Part shown: positions 28,834 to 38,958 of the stretch, in pieces
Position numbering within the stretch: the first letter of the stretch is position 1
Layout: every line of letters starts with the position of its first letter
NCBI RefSeq assembly: GCF_016919445.1
Contig: NZ_CP070356.1
Coordinates: forward strand, 1,495,501 to 1,559,500
Source: Pseudomonas sp. PDNC002
Lineage (GTDB): Bacteria > Pseudomonadota > Gammaproteobacteria > Pseudomonadales > Pseudomonadaceae
DNA: 64,000 nucleotides
Reading direction: 5' to 3'
Made by a program: the position numbers and the translations under genes
The notes under the pieces: model-generated
Databases searched by the model: none
The model's input: the letters and a program-made list of their open reading frames with translations, nothing else
What the model was told of the DNA's origin: nothing

Positions 28834-29907
28834 ATGACAGGAAACGCAAAAAGCTGGCGCACCCGCGGTCTCGCGGTGCTGGTGGTGGCCGTGCTGGCCG
28901 CGCTGGCCTGGCAGACGTTCAAGCCGACCGGCCTTGGCGAAGGTTTCGCCAGCGGCAATGGGCGTATCGAGGCCACCGAAGTCGATGTGGCCACCAAGCT
29001 GCCCGGCCGCGTGGCGGAAATCCTCGTGGACGAAGGCGACTTCGTGAAGACCGGCCAGGTTGTCGCGCGCATGGACACACAGGTGCTCAAGGCCCAGCTG
29101 GCGCAGGCCGAGGCCGAGGTGCGGCGGGCGCAGAATGCCAAGCTCACCGCCGAATCGCTGGTAGCCCAACGGCACAGCGAGAAGGCCACCGCCGAAGCCA
29201 TGGTCGCCCAGCGCCAGGCCGAGCTGACCGCTGCGCAGAAGCGCTTTACCCGCACCGAGCAACTGGTCAAGCGCAACGCCCTGCCGCAACAGCAACTCGA
29301 CGATGACCGCGCGGCTCTACAGAGCTCCCAGGCGGCACTGGCTGCGTCGCGCTCCCAGGTCATTTCGGCGCAGGCCAGCATCGCTGCGGCGAGCTCCCAG
29401 GTGATCGAAGCGCAGTCGGCCATCGAGGCCGCCACTGCGAGCACCGTGCGCCTGCAGGCCGACATCGACGACAGCAACCTCAAGGCCCCGCGCAACGGCC
29501 GCGTGCAGTACCGCGTGGCGCAGCCGGGCGAAGTCCTGCCGGCCGGCGGCAAGCTGCTCAACATGGTCGACCTGGCCGATGTCTACATGACCTTCTTCCT
29601 GCCATCGGGCCAGGCCGGCAAGGTCGAGCTGGGCCAGGAAGTGCACCTGGTGATCGATGCCGTGCCCGAATACGTGATTCCGGCGAAGGTGTCCTACGTC
29701 GCCAGCGTCGCGCAGTTCACGCCCAAGACCGTGGAGACCGCCAACGAGCGCGAGAAGCTGATGTTCCGCGTCAAGGCGCGCCTCGATCCAGGCCTGCTGG
29801 AGAAGTACATCACCTACGTGAAGACCGGCGTGCCGGGCATGGCCTATATGCGCCTAGACCCGCAGGTAGAATGGCCGGCTGACCTGCAGATCAAGGTCCC
29901 GCAATGA
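28834..29907 (+). CDS. HlyD family periplasmic adaptor (YhiI-like) of an RbbA-type ABC system
   Basis: A 357-residue membrane-fusion protein. One N-terminal helix (about residues 12-30) anchors it, followed by a lipoyl half-domain ([19 protein letters not shown]), a long coiled-coil hairpin rich in A/Q/E/R (about 75-195), the second lipoyl half ([20 protein letters not shown]) and a beta-barrel domain. It bridges an inner-membrane exporter to the outer membrane. It overlaps the ABC gene by four bases (ATGA) and is co-transcribed with it. Confidence 0.9.
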   Translation: MTGNAKSWRTRGLAVLVVAVLAALAWQTFKPTGLGEGFASGNGRIEATEVDVATKLPGRVAEILVDEGDFVKTGQVVARMDTQVLKAQLAQAEAEVRRAQNAKLTAESLVAQRHSEKATAEAMVAQRQAELTAAQKRFTRTEQLVKRNALPQQQLDDDRAALQSSQAALAASRSQVISAQASIAAASSQVIEAQSAIEAATASTVRLQADIDDSNLKAPRNGRVQYRVAQPGEVLPAGGKLLNMVDLADVYMTFFLPSGQAGKVELGQEVHLVIDAVPEYVIPAKVSYVASVAQFTPKTVETANEREKLMFRVKARLDPGLLEKYITYVKTGVPGMAYMRLDPQVEWPADLQIKVPQ

Positions 29908-32639
29908 GCGCCGCCGACTGCGTGGCCCGTCTGGCTGGCGTCTCGCTGCGCTATGGCGAGACCCGCGCAGTGGACGACGTGACCCTGGAGATCCCGGCCA
30001 ACCGCATGGTCGGCCTGATCGGCCCTGACGGCGTCGGCAAGTCCAGCCTGCTGGCGCTGCTGGCTGGCGCGCGGAAGATGCAGGACGGCGAGATCCAGGT
30101 GCTCGGCGGCAACATGCGCGATGTGCGCCACCGCCGCGCCGTGTGCCCGCGCATCGCCTATATGCCGCAAGGCTTGGGCAAGAACCTCTACCCGACGCTC
30201 TCGGTGTTCGAGAACGTCGATTTCTTCGGTCGCCTGTTCGGCCACGACAAGGCCGAGCGCGAGCGGCGCATCGCCGACCTGCTGCAGAGCACCGGGCTGG
30301 CGCCATTTGCCGAGCGTCCTGCGGGCAAGCTGTCCGGCGGTATGAAGCAGAAGCTCGGGCTGTGCTGCGCGCTGATCCACGACCCCGACCTACTGATCCT
30401 CGACGAACCCACCACCGGCGTCGACCCACTGTCGCGCAACCAGTTCTGGGAATTGATCGGCCGTATCCGCGCCGGTCGCGAAGGCATGAGCGTGCTGGTG
30501 GCCACGGCCTACATGGAGGAAGCCGAGCGTTTCGACTGGCTGGTGGCGATGGACGAGGGCAAGGTGCTCGCCACCGGGACTCCCGCCGAGTTGCGCGAGC
30601 ACACTGGCACGCAGAACCTTGAAGAGGCCTTCATCGCGCTGCTGCCCGAGAGCAAGCGCGCCGGCCATCACAAGCTGGTGATTCCCCCGCGCCCGCAGAA
30701 TGACGGCGCACCGCAGATCGCCATCGAAGCCGAAGGGTTGACCTGCCGCTTCGGCGATTTCGTCGCGGTGGACCATGTGAGCTTCCGTATCGAACGCGGG
30801 GAGATCTTTGGCTTCCTCGGCTCCAACGGCTGCGGCAAGTCCACCACCATGAAGATGCTCACCGGCCTGCTGCCGGCCAGCGAAGGCACCTGCGCGCTGT
30901 TCGGCCAGCCAGTCAACGCCAACGATATGGAGACTCGCCGGCGCGTGGGCTACATGTCCCAGGCGTTCTCGCTGTACGCCGAGCTGACGGTGCTGCAGAA
31001 CCTCGAACTGCACGCGAAACTCTTCCACCTGCCGCCTGAACAGATCGGCCCGCGCGTGGAGGAAATGCTCCAGCGCTTCGACCTCGGCAAGGTCCGCAAC
31101 GAACTGCCTGATAGCCTGCCGCTGGGCATTCGCCAGCGCCTGTCGCTGGCCGTGGCGGTGATCCACAAGCCGGAAATCCTGATCCTCGACGAGCCCACCT
31201 CGGGCGTCGACCCGGTGGCCCGCGACGGCTTCTGGGGGCTGATGGTGGAGCTGTCGCGCAACGATGGCGTGACCATCTTCATCTCCACCCACTTCATGAA
31301 CGAGGCCGAGCGCTGCGACCGCATCTCGCTGATGCACGCCGGCAAGGTGCTCGACAGCGACACCCCGCAGGGGCTGATCGACAAGCGCGGCTTGCCCACG
31401 CTGGAAGCCACCTTCATCGCGTATCTGGAAGAAGCCGCTGGCAGCGCGCCAGTGCCGGAAACGGCACCTGCGCCGGAACCGACCACTGAATCCACGCGCT
31501 ACAAGGGCAGCGATCGCTTCAGCTGGCTGCGTCTGTTCAGCTATGCGCGGCGCGAGGCCATGGAGCTACGCCGCGACCCGATCCGCCTGACCCTGGCGCT
31601 GGTCGGCACTGCGCTGCTGATGTTCATCATCGGCTACGGCATCAACATGGATGTCGAGGACCTCACCTACGCCGTGCTCGACCGCGACCAGACCACCACC
31701 AGCCAGGCCTACGCGCTGAACATCGCCGGCTCGCGCTACTTCATCGAGAAGCAGGCGATCCAGGACCCGGACGACCTGGAGCGGCGCCTGCGCAGCGGCG
31801 ACATCAGCCTGGCGGTGGAGATCCCGCCGAACTTCGGCCGCGACCTCAAGCGTGGCGCCGACCCGGCCATCGGCGTGTGGATCGACGGCGCCATGCCAAC
31901 CCGCGCCAACACCGTGCTCGGCTACGTGCAGGGGCTGCACGCCAGCTACCTCGCCGATCTCGCCCGGCAGAACGGCAGCGCCGCGGCCAGCGCGGCAGCG
32001 AGTACCGAAGTGCGCTACCGCTACAACCCTGATGTCGAAAGCCTCAAGGCCATGGTGCCGGCAGTGATCCCGCTGCTGCTGATCATGATCCCGGCGATGC
32101 TCACCGCCCTGGGCGTGGTGCGCGAGAAGGAGCTGGGCTCGATCACCAACCTCTACGTCACGCCGGTCACGCGCCTGGAGTTCCTGCTGGGCAAGCAGTT
32201 GCCCTACATCGGCATGGGCATGATCAACTTCGTGCTGATGCTGGCGATGGCCGTGCTGCTGTTCCAGGTGCCGCTCAAGGGCAGCTTCCTCGCGCTGCTG
32301 GTCGGTGCGTTCCTCTACGTGGTGACCAGCACGGGGCTGGGCCTGCTGCTCTCGACCTTCATGAAGAGCCAGATCGCCGCGGTGTTCGGTACGGCCATCG
32401 CCACCATGATCCCGGCCATCCAGTTCTCCGGGCTGATCCATCCGGTGTCGTCGCTGGAAGGCGCGGCGGCCTTCATCGGCCAGCTCTACCCGACCTCGCA
32501 CTTCCTCATCATCAGCCGTGGCGCCTTTTCCAAGGCGCTGGGCTTCCCCGACCTGTGGGTCTACTACCTGCCGCTGGCGGCGATGATCGTGGTGCTGACG
32601 CTGCTCAGCGTGGCCTGCCTGAAGAAGCAGGAGGACTGA
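29904..32639 (+). CDS. rbbA: RbbA-type ABC transporter, two ATPase domains fused to a permease
   Basis: A 911-residue protein with two ABC domains followed by an ABC-2 permease. First ATPase: [31 protein letters not shown]. Second: [10 protein letters not shown], a degenerate signature [24 protein letters not shown]. The permease spans about residues 560-905 with a large periplasmic loop. The layout matches RbbA/YhiH of E. coli, described as a ribosome-associated ATPase, although genetics here (HlyD and a second permease) favour export. The missing canonical LSGGQ in the second domain suggests asymmetric ATP hydrolysis (inference). Confidence 0.88.
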   Translation: MSAADCVARLAGVSLRYGETRAVDDVTLEIPANRMVGLIGPDGVGKSSLLALLAGARKMQDGEIQVLGGNMRDVRHRRAVCPRIAYMPQGLGKNLYPTLSVFENVDFFGRLFGHDKAERERRIADLLQSTGLAPFAERPAGKLSGGMKQKLGLCCALIHDPDLLILDEPTTGVDPLSRNQFWELIGRIRAGREGMSVLVATAYMEEAERFDWLVAMDEGKVLATGTPAELREHTGTQNLEEAFIALLPESKRAGHHKLVIPPRPQNDGAPQIAIEAEGLTCRFGDFVAVDHVSFRIERGEIFGFLGSNGCGKSTTMKMLTGLLPASEGTCALFGQPVNANDMETRRRVGYMSQAFSLYAELTVLQNLELHAKLFHLPPEQIGPRVEEMLQRFDLGKVRNELPDSLPLGIRQRLSLAVAVIHKPEILILDEPTSGVDPVARDGFWGLMVELSRNDGVTIFISTHFMNEAERCDRISLMHAGKVLDSDTPQGLIDKRGLPTLEATFIAYLEEAAGSAPVPETAPAPEPTTESTRYKGSDRFSWLRLFSYARREAMELRRDPIRLTLALVGTALLMFIIGYGINMDVEDLTYAVLDRDQTTTSQAYALNIAGSRYFIEKQAIQDPDDLERRLRSGDISLAVEIPPNFGRDLKRGADPAIGVWIDGAMPTRANTVLGYVQGLHASYLADLARQNGSAAASAAASTEVRYRYNPDVESLKAMVPAVIPLLLIMIPAMLTALGVVREKELGSITNLYVTPVTRLEFLLGKQLPYIGMGMINFVLMLAMAVLLFQVPLKGSFLALLVGAFLYVVTSTGLGLLLSTFMKSQIAAVFGTAIATMIPAIQFSGLIHPVSSLEGAAAFIGQLYPTSHFLIISRGAFSKALGFPDLWVYYLPLAAMIVVLTLLSVACLKKQED

Positions 32640-32642
32640 GCC

Positions 32643-33767
32643 ATGAAGAAGCTGGCGAACATCTTCAACCTCGGCATCAAGGAGTTCCGCAGCCTGGGCC
32701 GCGACTACGCGATGCTGATCCTGATCGCCTGGGCCTTCACCCTGGGCGTCTACAGCTCCGCCACCGGCGTGCCGGAAACCCTGCACCACGCCCCCATCGC
32801 CATCGTCGACGAGGACCAGTCGCAGCTCTCCTCGCGCATCATCAACGCCTTCCAGCCGCCGTATTTCCGTACACCGGAGATGATCGGCCACGCGGAGATG
32901 GACCGTGGCATGGACGTCGGCCTGTACACCTTCACCCTCGACATCCCGCCGGACTTCCAGCGCGACGTGCTGGCGGGGCGGCAGCCGGCGATCCAGGTCA
33001 ACGTCGATGCGACACAGACCGGGCAGGCGTTCTCCGGTGCGGGCTACATCCAGAACATCGTCGGTACCGAGGTGCGCGAGTTCGTCAGCCGTTACCGTGC
33101 CGAGTCGGCGATGCCGGCGGAGCTGGCGGTGCGCATGGAATTCAACCCGAACCTCACGCAGGCCTGGTTCGGCGCGGTGATGGAGGTGATCAACCAGATC
33201 ACCATGTTGTCGATCATCCTCACCGGCGCCGCGCTGATCCGCGAGCGCGAGCACGGCACCGTCGAGCACCTGCTGGTGATGCCGCTGACCGCCTTCGAGA
33301 TCATGATGGCCAAGGTCTGGTCGATGGGCACCGTGGTGCTGGTGGCGGCAGCGATCTCGTTGCAACTGGTGGTACGCGGCTGGCTCGACGTACCGATCAG
33401 CGGCTCGGTGGGGTTGTTCCTGCTGGGCGCGGCGTTGCACCTGTTCGCCACCACATCGATGGGCATCTTCCTCGGCACCGTGGCGCGCTCGATGCCGCAG
33501 CTGGGGCTGCTGGTGATTCTCACGTTGATGCCGCTGCAGATTCTTTCCGGCGGCACCACGCCGCGCGAGAGCATGCCGGAGCTGGTGCAATACATCATGT
33601 TGGCGGCGCCGACTACGCACTTCGTCAGCCTGGCCCAGGCGATTCTTTATCGGGGGGCCGACCTGTCCATCGTCTGGCCGCAGCTGCTGGCTATCGTCGG
33701 GATCGGCGCGGCGTTCTTCAGCGGCGCGCTGTGGCGCTTCCGTCGGACCATCGGGCAGATGGCGTAA
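32643..33767 (+). CDS. ABC-2 type permease (YhhJ-like)
   Basis: A 374-residue permease with one N-terminal helix, a long periplasmic domain (about residues 45-175) and a cluster of five helices in the last 200 residues. The ABC-2 signature is seen in REREHGTVEHLLVMPLTAFEIMMAKV. The start lies four bases after the rbbA stop. It forms a heterodimeric channel with the permease part of RbbA (inference from family). The exported substrate is not known. Confidence 0.9.
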   Translation: MKKLANIFNLGIKEFRSLGRDYAMLILIAWAFTLGVYSSATGVPETLHHAPIAIVDEDQSQLSSRIINAFQPPYFRTPEMIGHAEMDRGMDVGLYTFTLDIPPDFQRDVLAGRQPAIQVNVDATQTGQAFSGAGYIQNIVGTEVREFVSRYRAESAMPAELAVRMEFNPNLTQAWFGAVMEVINQITMLSIILTGAALIREREHGTVEHLLVMPLTAFEIMMAKVWSMGTVVLVAAAISLQLVVRGWLDVPISGSVGLFLLGAALHLFATTSMGIFLGTVARSMPQLGLLVILTLMPLQILSGGTTPRESMPELVQYIMLAAPTTHFVSLAQAILYRGADLSIVWPQLLAIVGIGAAFFSGALWRFRRTIGQMA

Positions 33768-33796
33768 ATCCTCTGACGCTGCGCAACGCCTTTGCA

Positions 33797-33976
33797 GGAT
33801 GGCGTGGAGCTTGCGATACCCATCACGGGCAGCGATGCGGCCTCCCTCTTCCCAGCCCTGGCTGCACGCCCCGCTCCGAAGGGAGAGGGAGTCGTTCGGC
33901 GTTGCCGATCAGCTCGGAGTGTCGCTTGGCGCCGATCAGTCCCCTCTCCCTTCAGGGAGAGGGTTAGGGAGAGGGT
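33797..33976. repeat. Composite dispersed repeat, copy C, with adjoining REP-like block
   Basis: Bases 33844-33976 are the inverse of the CTCTCCC repeat: GGGAGAGGGAGTC, GCCGATCAG and CCCTCTCCCTTCAGGGAGAG hairpins correspond to copy D at 43253-43391. A flanking block CAGGATGGCGTGGAGCTTGC (33797-33816) is a different REP-like unit. No gene is present between 33768 and 34003. Confidence 0.75.
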
Positions 33977-34003
33977 GTGCAACCCGCGTCCCGATCCAGC
34001 CAG

Positions 34004-35842
34004 TCACTCCACCGGCCACACGCACGTCTGGTTGCGCCCCTTGTGCTTCGCCGCATACAGCGCACGGTCGGCCTGGGCGATCAGCTGGTCTGGCTCGGCA
34101 TCCTGCCCCGGCGTGGCAATGGCCAGGCCGATACTCACCGTCAGCCGTCCCAGCTCCGCACCCGGATGCCCGATGGCCAGTTCGGCGACCCGCTGGTGCA
34201 CGCGCGCGGCCACGTGGGTGGCACCCTCAAGGCCGGTGTCGGTGAGGATGATGACGAACTCCTCGCCGCCGTAGCGGCAGGCGACGTCGCCTTCGCGTTG
34301 CAGGCACTCCTGCAGGCAGCTGGCCACCCGGCGCAATGCGTCGTCGCCGGCCAGGTGGCCAAGGCAGTCGTTGAAGCGCTTGAAATGGTCGACATCGAGC
34401 ATCAGCACCGCCAGCGGTGCGTCGGCCCGGCGCAGGCGGCGCCATTCGCTCTGCAGCTGGCGGTCGAAGTAGCGGCGGTTGTACAACCCGGTCAGCCCGT
34501 CCTGTTGCGAGAGCTTCTGCAGTTGCGCCTCCAGTTGCAGGCGCTCGCTGTTGTCGCGGGCCACGGCGATCAGGTAGTCGCGATCACCCTGGTGGATCAG
34601 CTGGGTATTGATCTCCGCCGGTTGCAGGCTGCCGTCGCGGCGCTGCATCTCGCGCTGGAAGATCATCGACAGGTTCAGCCGGTGCGCCTGCTGGACGAGC
34701 TGGATCCAGGCGAAATAGCCGGGGATCAGCCGTTCCGGATCGTCGCGCAGCAGGTGGCGGAAGTCCTCCGCGCTGTACCCGAGTCCGTTGTAGGTGGCGC
34801 GGTTCATGTGCAGCAGCTCGCGCTGTTGCAGATCGAAGATGAACAGGGCATCGCGGCTGGAGTCGGTAAGGTCCAGCGCCAGTTGCAGGCGCTCGCGGCT
34901 CTCGCGCAGGTGCAGTTCGGCGGCCTGACGCTGCTCGGCTTCCTGGCTGAGCAAGCGGTTGCCGGCACTGAGCGCGCTATTGCGGCGGGCATTCTCGCGG
35001 GCGAGGAACAGCGCAGCGACGAGCAGCAGGCTGATCGCCACGCCGGAGCCGAACACGACCATCGGCAGCGGTGTGGACAGCGAATGCACAAGCTTGGCGC
35101 TGGGACTCAGCTCCAGCTCGAAGCTGCGGTTATTGAGCAGCCGCAAGGGCACGCGCAGGGTCTGGTCGGTGTCGCTATCAGCCTGTTCGCGCACATACAG
35201 CGGCCGGCCATGCTCCAGCAGACGGACGCTGAACAGGTGGTTGTCGGCCTGTTGCAGCAGGTTGTCCATCAGGTTGCCGACGCGGAAAACGCCCTGCATG
35301 AACCCGTCGAACTGCAGTTCATTGTCGGCGCCGCGAATGAATACCGGTGTGTAGAGGATGAATCCGCGCCCGCCCTGGAGTAGGTCGACACTGTCGCTCA
35401 GGCGCGGCTTGCCGCTGTCGCGGGCAGCCATGGCGGTGGCGTAGTTGGGATGGCGGTCGGTGAGGCGGAAGTTCAGTGCCGCCTCGTTGCCTTGCAATGG
35501 CTCCAGCCAGCGGATGCGCAGGTCCGGGCCGGACCACTGGATCGACTGATAGCCGGCGAAGCTGCGGACATAGAAGCGCGCGTCCAGCTCCCATTCGGCC
35601 CGCGGCATGCGGGCGTGATGGGTCCACAACTGGGCGAGCAGGCTCAACCCCTGCACCTGTTCGTGGAGGTTGGCTTCCAGCTGGTGGGCCAGGCTGCGGC
35701 CCTGATAGGCCAGGCGCTCCTGTACGCGCTGGCGCTCGCTGCCGGCCAATTCCTCGCCTATCCAGGCGCTGGCAAGCAGGAGCACGCAGAGCAGACCGCC
35801 AAGCCCGATATATGTCGCTAAAGAGGACTGGAGGCGGCGCAT
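34004..35842 (-). CDS. Membrane CHASE-PAS-GGDEF diguanylate cyclase
   Basis: A 612-residue sensor. A first transmembrane helix (about residues 10-30), a periplasmic CHASE-like domain (about 45-265), a second helix (about 270-295), a PAS domain (about 325-445) and a GGDEF domain (about 450-610). The active site is GGEEF, preceded five residues earlier by the RxxD inhibitory site (REGD), so both synthesis of c-di-GMP and product inhibition are expected. The DGLTGLYNRRYFD and LDVDHFKRFND metal-binding stretches are intact. It stands alone; the ligand is unknown. Confidence 0.9.
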   Translation of the reverse strand: MRRLQSSLATYIGLGGLLCVLLLASAWIGEELAGSERQRVQERLAYQGRSLAHQLEANLHEQVQGLSLLAQLWTHHARMPRAEWELDARFYVRSFAGYQSIQWSGPDLRIRWLEPLQGNEAALNFRLTDRHPNYATAMAARDSGKPRLSDSVDLLQGGRGFILYTPVFIRGADNELQFDGFMQGVFRVGNLMDNLLQQADNHLFSVRLLEHGRPLYVREQADSDTDQTLRVPLRLLNNRSFELELSPSAKLVHSLSTPLPMVVFGSGVAISLLLVAALFLARENARRNSALSAGNRLLSQEAEQRQAAELHLRESRERLQLALDLTDSSRDALFIFDLQQRELLHMNRATYNGLGYSAEDFRHLLRDDPERLIPGYFAWIQLVQQAHRLNLSMIFQREMQRRDGSLQPAEINTQLIHQGDRDYLIAVARDNSERLQLEAQLQKLSQQDGLTGLYNRRYFDRQLQSEWRRLRRADAPLAVLMLDVDHFKRFNDCLGHLAGDDALRRVASCLQECLQREGDVACRYGGEEFVIILTDTGLEGATHVAARVHQRVAELAIGHPGAELGRLTVSIGLAIATPGQDAEPDQLIAQADRALYAAKHKGRNQTCVWPVE

Positions 35843-35886
35843 GCGGTGAATTCCGAAGGCTTCACAAACCTAATAGCATATTGCCT

Positions 35887-36348
<462 letters not shown>

Positions 36349-36671
36349 CCGCGAGGGTCTCCTTGTGCGTGGCGTTTCGGGTGGTGGGCAACGGGGCCCT
36401 CGATGACTAAGGGTAGGCGCTCCGCCTGCGACAAGCTGCCGGCTCGATGGAAAGTTGTCGTGGGAAGATGATGTGCGAATAACGGCACGAACATTGCCTG
36501 AAAGTGCGCGGTGTTTTGAAAGCGGAATCTCCCCGACGACTGGTTGGCGTCAGAATTGCGGGATGCTTTTCATTGTCGGAGAATGCCGCCGTTTTAAGCT
36601 TTGCTCGCCGGACGGACAAAAAAACCACCGCCGGCTTATCTACACAATTGCCTGGAAGGGGGAGGCAATCG
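36349..36671. other. Intergenic region with no recognised gene
   Basis: About 320 bases between the divergent EVE gene and the small membrane protein gene. Composition is less GC-rich than the neighbours, with AAAAAAACC and TTTTAAGC stretches, as expected of promoters for both sides. No RNA gene or repeat was recognised. Confidence 0.5.
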
Positions 36672-36806
36672 ATGAAACGCAAGCCTGATCTTTTGTGGGT
36701 GTTAGTAATCCTTTTCGGACTGGGTGTCGTCACCACCGGTTACACCCAGAGCCTCTGGGAGCAGCGCCAGGGCAGTGCCCCAGTGCAGGTTACCCAGCAG
36801 CCCTGA
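36672..36806 (+). CDS. Small single-helix membrane protein, 44 residues
   Basis: MKRKPDLLWVLVILFGLGVV is followed by a short polar tail ending in VTQQP. One basic N-terminal patch and one hydrophobic helix suggest an inner-membrane protein with its C-terminus outside. A strong GGGGGAGG ribosome-binding site lies seven bases before the ATG, which supports real translation. Similar small proteins recur at this position in Pseudomonas (from memory); no function is known. Confidence 0.72.
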   Translation: MKRKPDLLWVLVILFGLGVVTTGYTQSLWEQRQGSAPVQVTQQP

Positions 36807-36842
36807 TCGACCCGACGGGTTGATTCCGGGCGACCGCGACGG

Positions 36843-37472
36843 CTATCGCAAGGAACGCGATGCCGCAGCGAGGCGGCCGTACCAGCCGCCATCCGTCACT
36901 ATGCCCATCAGCGGCACATCCCAGCTGGCCAGCTCCAGCTTATCGACCTTCTGGCATTCGTGCGCCAGGCCCAATAGCGTCGGTTTCTGCCAATTTTTGC
37001 GCATACCCAGATAGGCCAGGGTCCGGTCGTAGAACCCCTTGCCCATGCCCAGGCGGCCGCCTTGCGGATCGAATCCCACCAGCGGCAACAGCAATAGGTC
37101 CAGCGCCCAGGCTGGCCGCTGGCGGCCGCGGTCGGCTAGCGGTTCGGCGATGTTGAAGCGATTGCGTACCCAGCGCTCGCCGATGCCGACCTGCTGGAAG
37201 GTCATGTGCGTGCGTGGCCAATCCGAGAGCACCGGCAGGTAGGTTGCCTTGCCGCGCTTCTGCGCCGCCTTCATCAATGGACGCGGGTCGATTTCGCCGT
37301 CGGCCGGCAGGTACAGCGCAATGTGCTTCGCCCGGCGAAACAGCGGATGCTGCGCGAGCTGGCGGTACAGGGCCTGGGCGGCGAGACGTTGCTGAAGGGG
37401 AGTGAGCGCACGTCTGGCCTGGCGCAACTGGCGGCGCAGGGCAGGGCGGGAGAGACCATCGGAGTGGATCAT
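36843..37472 (-). CDS. ygfA: 5-formyltetrahydrofolate cyclo-ligase
   Basis: A 209-residue enzyme that converts 5-formyl-THF to 5,10-methenyl-THF with ATP. N-terminal LRRQLRQARRALTPLQQRLAA, the substrate loop LPADGEIDPRPLM, and the phosphate-binding segment LLPLVGFDPQGGRLGMGKGFYDRTL are diagnostic. The start at 37472 comes nine bases after the 3' end of the 6S RNA and uses its GGGGAG as the nearest purine-rich sequence. The ssrS-ygfA pair is conserved across gammaproteobacteria, where ygfA can be made from the longer 6S transcript. Confidence 0.93.
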   Translation of the reverse strand: MIHSDGLSRPALRRQLRQARRALTPLQQRLAAQALYRQLAQHPLFRRAKHIALYLPADGEIDPRPLMKAAQKRGKATYLPVLSDWPRTHMTFQQVGIGERWVRNRFNIAEPLADRGRQRPAWALDLLLLPLVGFDPQGGRLGMGKGFYDRTLAYLGMRKNWQKPTLLGLAHECQKVDKLELASWDVPLMGIVTDGGWYGRLAAASRSLR

Positions 37473-37480
37473 GGAAGGGT

Positions 37481-37661
37481 AAAGCTCCCCGGACATGCCG
37501 CTGTCGGGTTAGCCCTTGAACCCGAGAGTTCAAGGTGGTGGTTGCAGTAGGCTTTAAGGCTTTCCGTCGTGCGGACATGCACACCAGCCCAACTGGCAAC
37601 CCCCGTTGTTGCAATTATCGGCTCAGGGACATCACCGACTGGCAAACACACCAGGGAGCGA
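37481..37661 (-). ncRNA. ssrS: 6S RNA
   Basis: An approximately 181-base RNA read on the minus strand between zapA and ygfA. The 5' and 3' ends pair through GCTCCCTGG and CCGGGGAGC. The conserved CCCTGAGCCGATAATTGCAA, the large central bubble region, AAAGCCTTAAAG and the closing CTTGAACTCTCGGGTTCAAG hairpin match known 6S RNA. It mimics an open promoter and sequesters sigma-70 RNA polymerase in stationary phase. Ends are placed from pairing and the promoter, so each may be off by a few bases. Confidence 0.9.
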
Positions 37662-37666
37662 GGCGA

Positions 37667-37695
37667 ATTATACCCCAAGGAAATTTACAGGGTCA
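37667..37695 (-). promoter_or_regulatory. Promoter of 6S RNA
   Basis: On the minus strand a perfect -10 TATAAT (37667-37672) lies six bases before the inferred 5' end, with CTGACC-like -35 sequence overlapping the zapA stop codon. Confidence 0.7.
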
Positions 37696-38007
37696 GACTT
37701 CACCCTGTTCCTGATCGGTGGTAAGGGCGCGGTCGACGCGATCGAGCAGTTCACGTACGCGTTCGCGGGTCGAACCGCTGTCCTGCTCCACGCGCTCCTG
37801 CTTGTGCAGCAGGTCGTGGGTGATGTTCAGGGCGGCCATTACCGCGACGCGGTCGGCACCGATCACTTTGCCGCTGGAGCGGATCTCGCGCATCTTGCTG
37901 TCCAGATAGCGCGCGGCGCTTTCCAGGTTGACGCGCTCGTCCGGAGGGCAGGCGATGCAGTATTCCTTGTCGAGGATTTGGACGTTCAGGGTGTTCGACT
38001 GGCTCAT
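37693..38007 (-). CDS. zapA: Cell division protein ZapA
   Basis: A 104-residue ZapA: NTLNVQILDKEYCIACPPDE, then YLDSKMREIRSSGKVIG and AVMAALNITHDLLHKQE, followed by a C-terminal coiled coil. ZapA crosslinks FtsZ filaments at the division ring. Its start overlaps the stop of the upstream TIGR02449 gene by four bases, so the two are translationally coupled. It lies directly upstream of the 6S RNA gene, the conserved arrangement. Confidence 0.94.
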   Translation of the reverse strand: MSQSNTLNVQILDKEYCIACPPDERVNLESAARYLDSKMREIRSSGKVIGADRVAVMAALNITHDLLHKQERVEQDSGSTRERVRELLDRVDRALTTDQEQGEV

Positions 38008-38213
38008 GAGTCCTGCTCCAGGGCTTTAAGACGCAAAATCATCGCTTCGACCTTCTGCCGAGCCAATTCGTTCTTCTCGATCAGATGGGCGCGTTCTTCC
38101 CGCCAGCTTTTCTCGTTCGCCCGCAGCAGCCGGTTCTCGGCCTTGAGCTGTTCCAGGCGCTGGAGCAGCAGGTCGAACTTGGCGATCAGCGCGTGCAGGT
38201 CGGCGTCTTCCAT
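38004..38213 (-). CDS. TIGR02449 family coiled-coil protein (ZapB-like)
   Basis: A 69-residue protein predicted to be one continuous coiled coil (ALIAKFDLLLQRLEQLKAEN, RANEKSWREERAHLIEKNEL). This matches the TIGR02449 family found upstream of zapA in pseudomonads. Size, composition and coupling to zapA resemble ZapB, so a role in the division ring is plausible but is inference. The four-base overlap with zapA shows a shared transcript. Confidence 0.82.
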   Translation of the reverse strand: MEDADLHALIAKFDLLLQRLEQLKAENRLLRANEKSWREERAHLIEKNELARQKVEAMILRLKALEQDS

Positions 38214-38395
38214 GGGCTCTCGCTTGGGAGTTGCTTAAGTAATCGAGAACTATATAGGACTGCCGTGGGGGTGGGTCAACGCACGGCGGCCCGGCGCGTC
38301 GTCACATGGTCTTGCGGTGTGCGCCGGTGCTAGGATAACGGACCATATTCTATGCGCGGCGCCTGATGGCGCCTAGCCGTCACCCGGGTTCGATC

Positions 38396-38950
38396 ATGTC
38401 CACTTCCAGCTCCGCCTACACCGCCTTCGCCACCCTGCTCGCCGAGGCTGCCCTGCCCATTTCCCCCGCCGAACTGCACGGCCACCTGCTCGGCCGCGTC
38501 TGCGCCGGCAGTGGCTTTGACCAGGCGGAATGGCTGCAGGCCGCCGGCGACCTGCTCGGCGGCGAGCCGGGCGAGCGCCTGGGCGCGGCCCTCGGCGGCC
38601 TGCTGGGCATGGTCCAGCAGGACTTCAGCCAGGGCGAGATGGCCGTGGTGCTGATGCTGCCCAACGACGACGCGCCGCTGGTCGAGCGCGCCGTGGCCCT
38701 GGGCCAGTGGTGCCAGGGCTTCCTCGCCGGCTTCGGCCTGGCGCTGCGTGCCCCCAGCCTGTCGGACGAAGCCGACGAAGTGCTGCAGGACATCGCCGCC
38801 ATCGCCCAGGTCGGCGGCCAACTGGAAGAATCCGAAGACGGCGAGGCCGACTACATGGAAGTGCAGGAATACCTGCGCGTCGCCCCGCTGCTGCTGTTCT
38901 CCGAATTCGGCAAGGTGCCGGCACCGGCCGAGAAACCCTCCCTGCATTGA
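38396..38950 (+). CDS. YgfB/YecA family protein (UPF0149)
   Basis: A 184-residue acidic protein: [20 protein letters not shown], then [16 protein letters not shown] and [14 protein letters not shown], the UPF0149 signature. In P. aeruginosa YgfB has been linked to ampDh3 repression and beta-lactam resistance; that role here is inferred. The ATG at 38396 is at the conserved start; the frame extends 10 codons upstream. It is divergent from TIGR02449 and begins the pepP-ubiH-ubiI operon, with eight bases to pepP. Confidence 0.9.
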   Translation: MSTSSSAYTAFATLLAEAALPISPAELHGHLLGRVCAGSGFDQAEWLQAAGDLLGGEPGERLGAALGGLLGMVQQDFSQGEMAVVLMLPNDDAPLVERAVALGQWCQGFLAGFGLALRAPSLSDEADEVLQDIAAIAQVGGQLEESEDGEADYMEVQEYLRVAPLLLFSEFGKVPAPAEKPSLH

Positions 38951-38958
38951 GGTCGCGC

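Noticed and set aside
31566-33620. A 684-codon minus-strand frame over the ABC permeases
   Set aside because: Histidine- and arginine-rich product with no recognisable motif, lying opposite two clear transporter genes.
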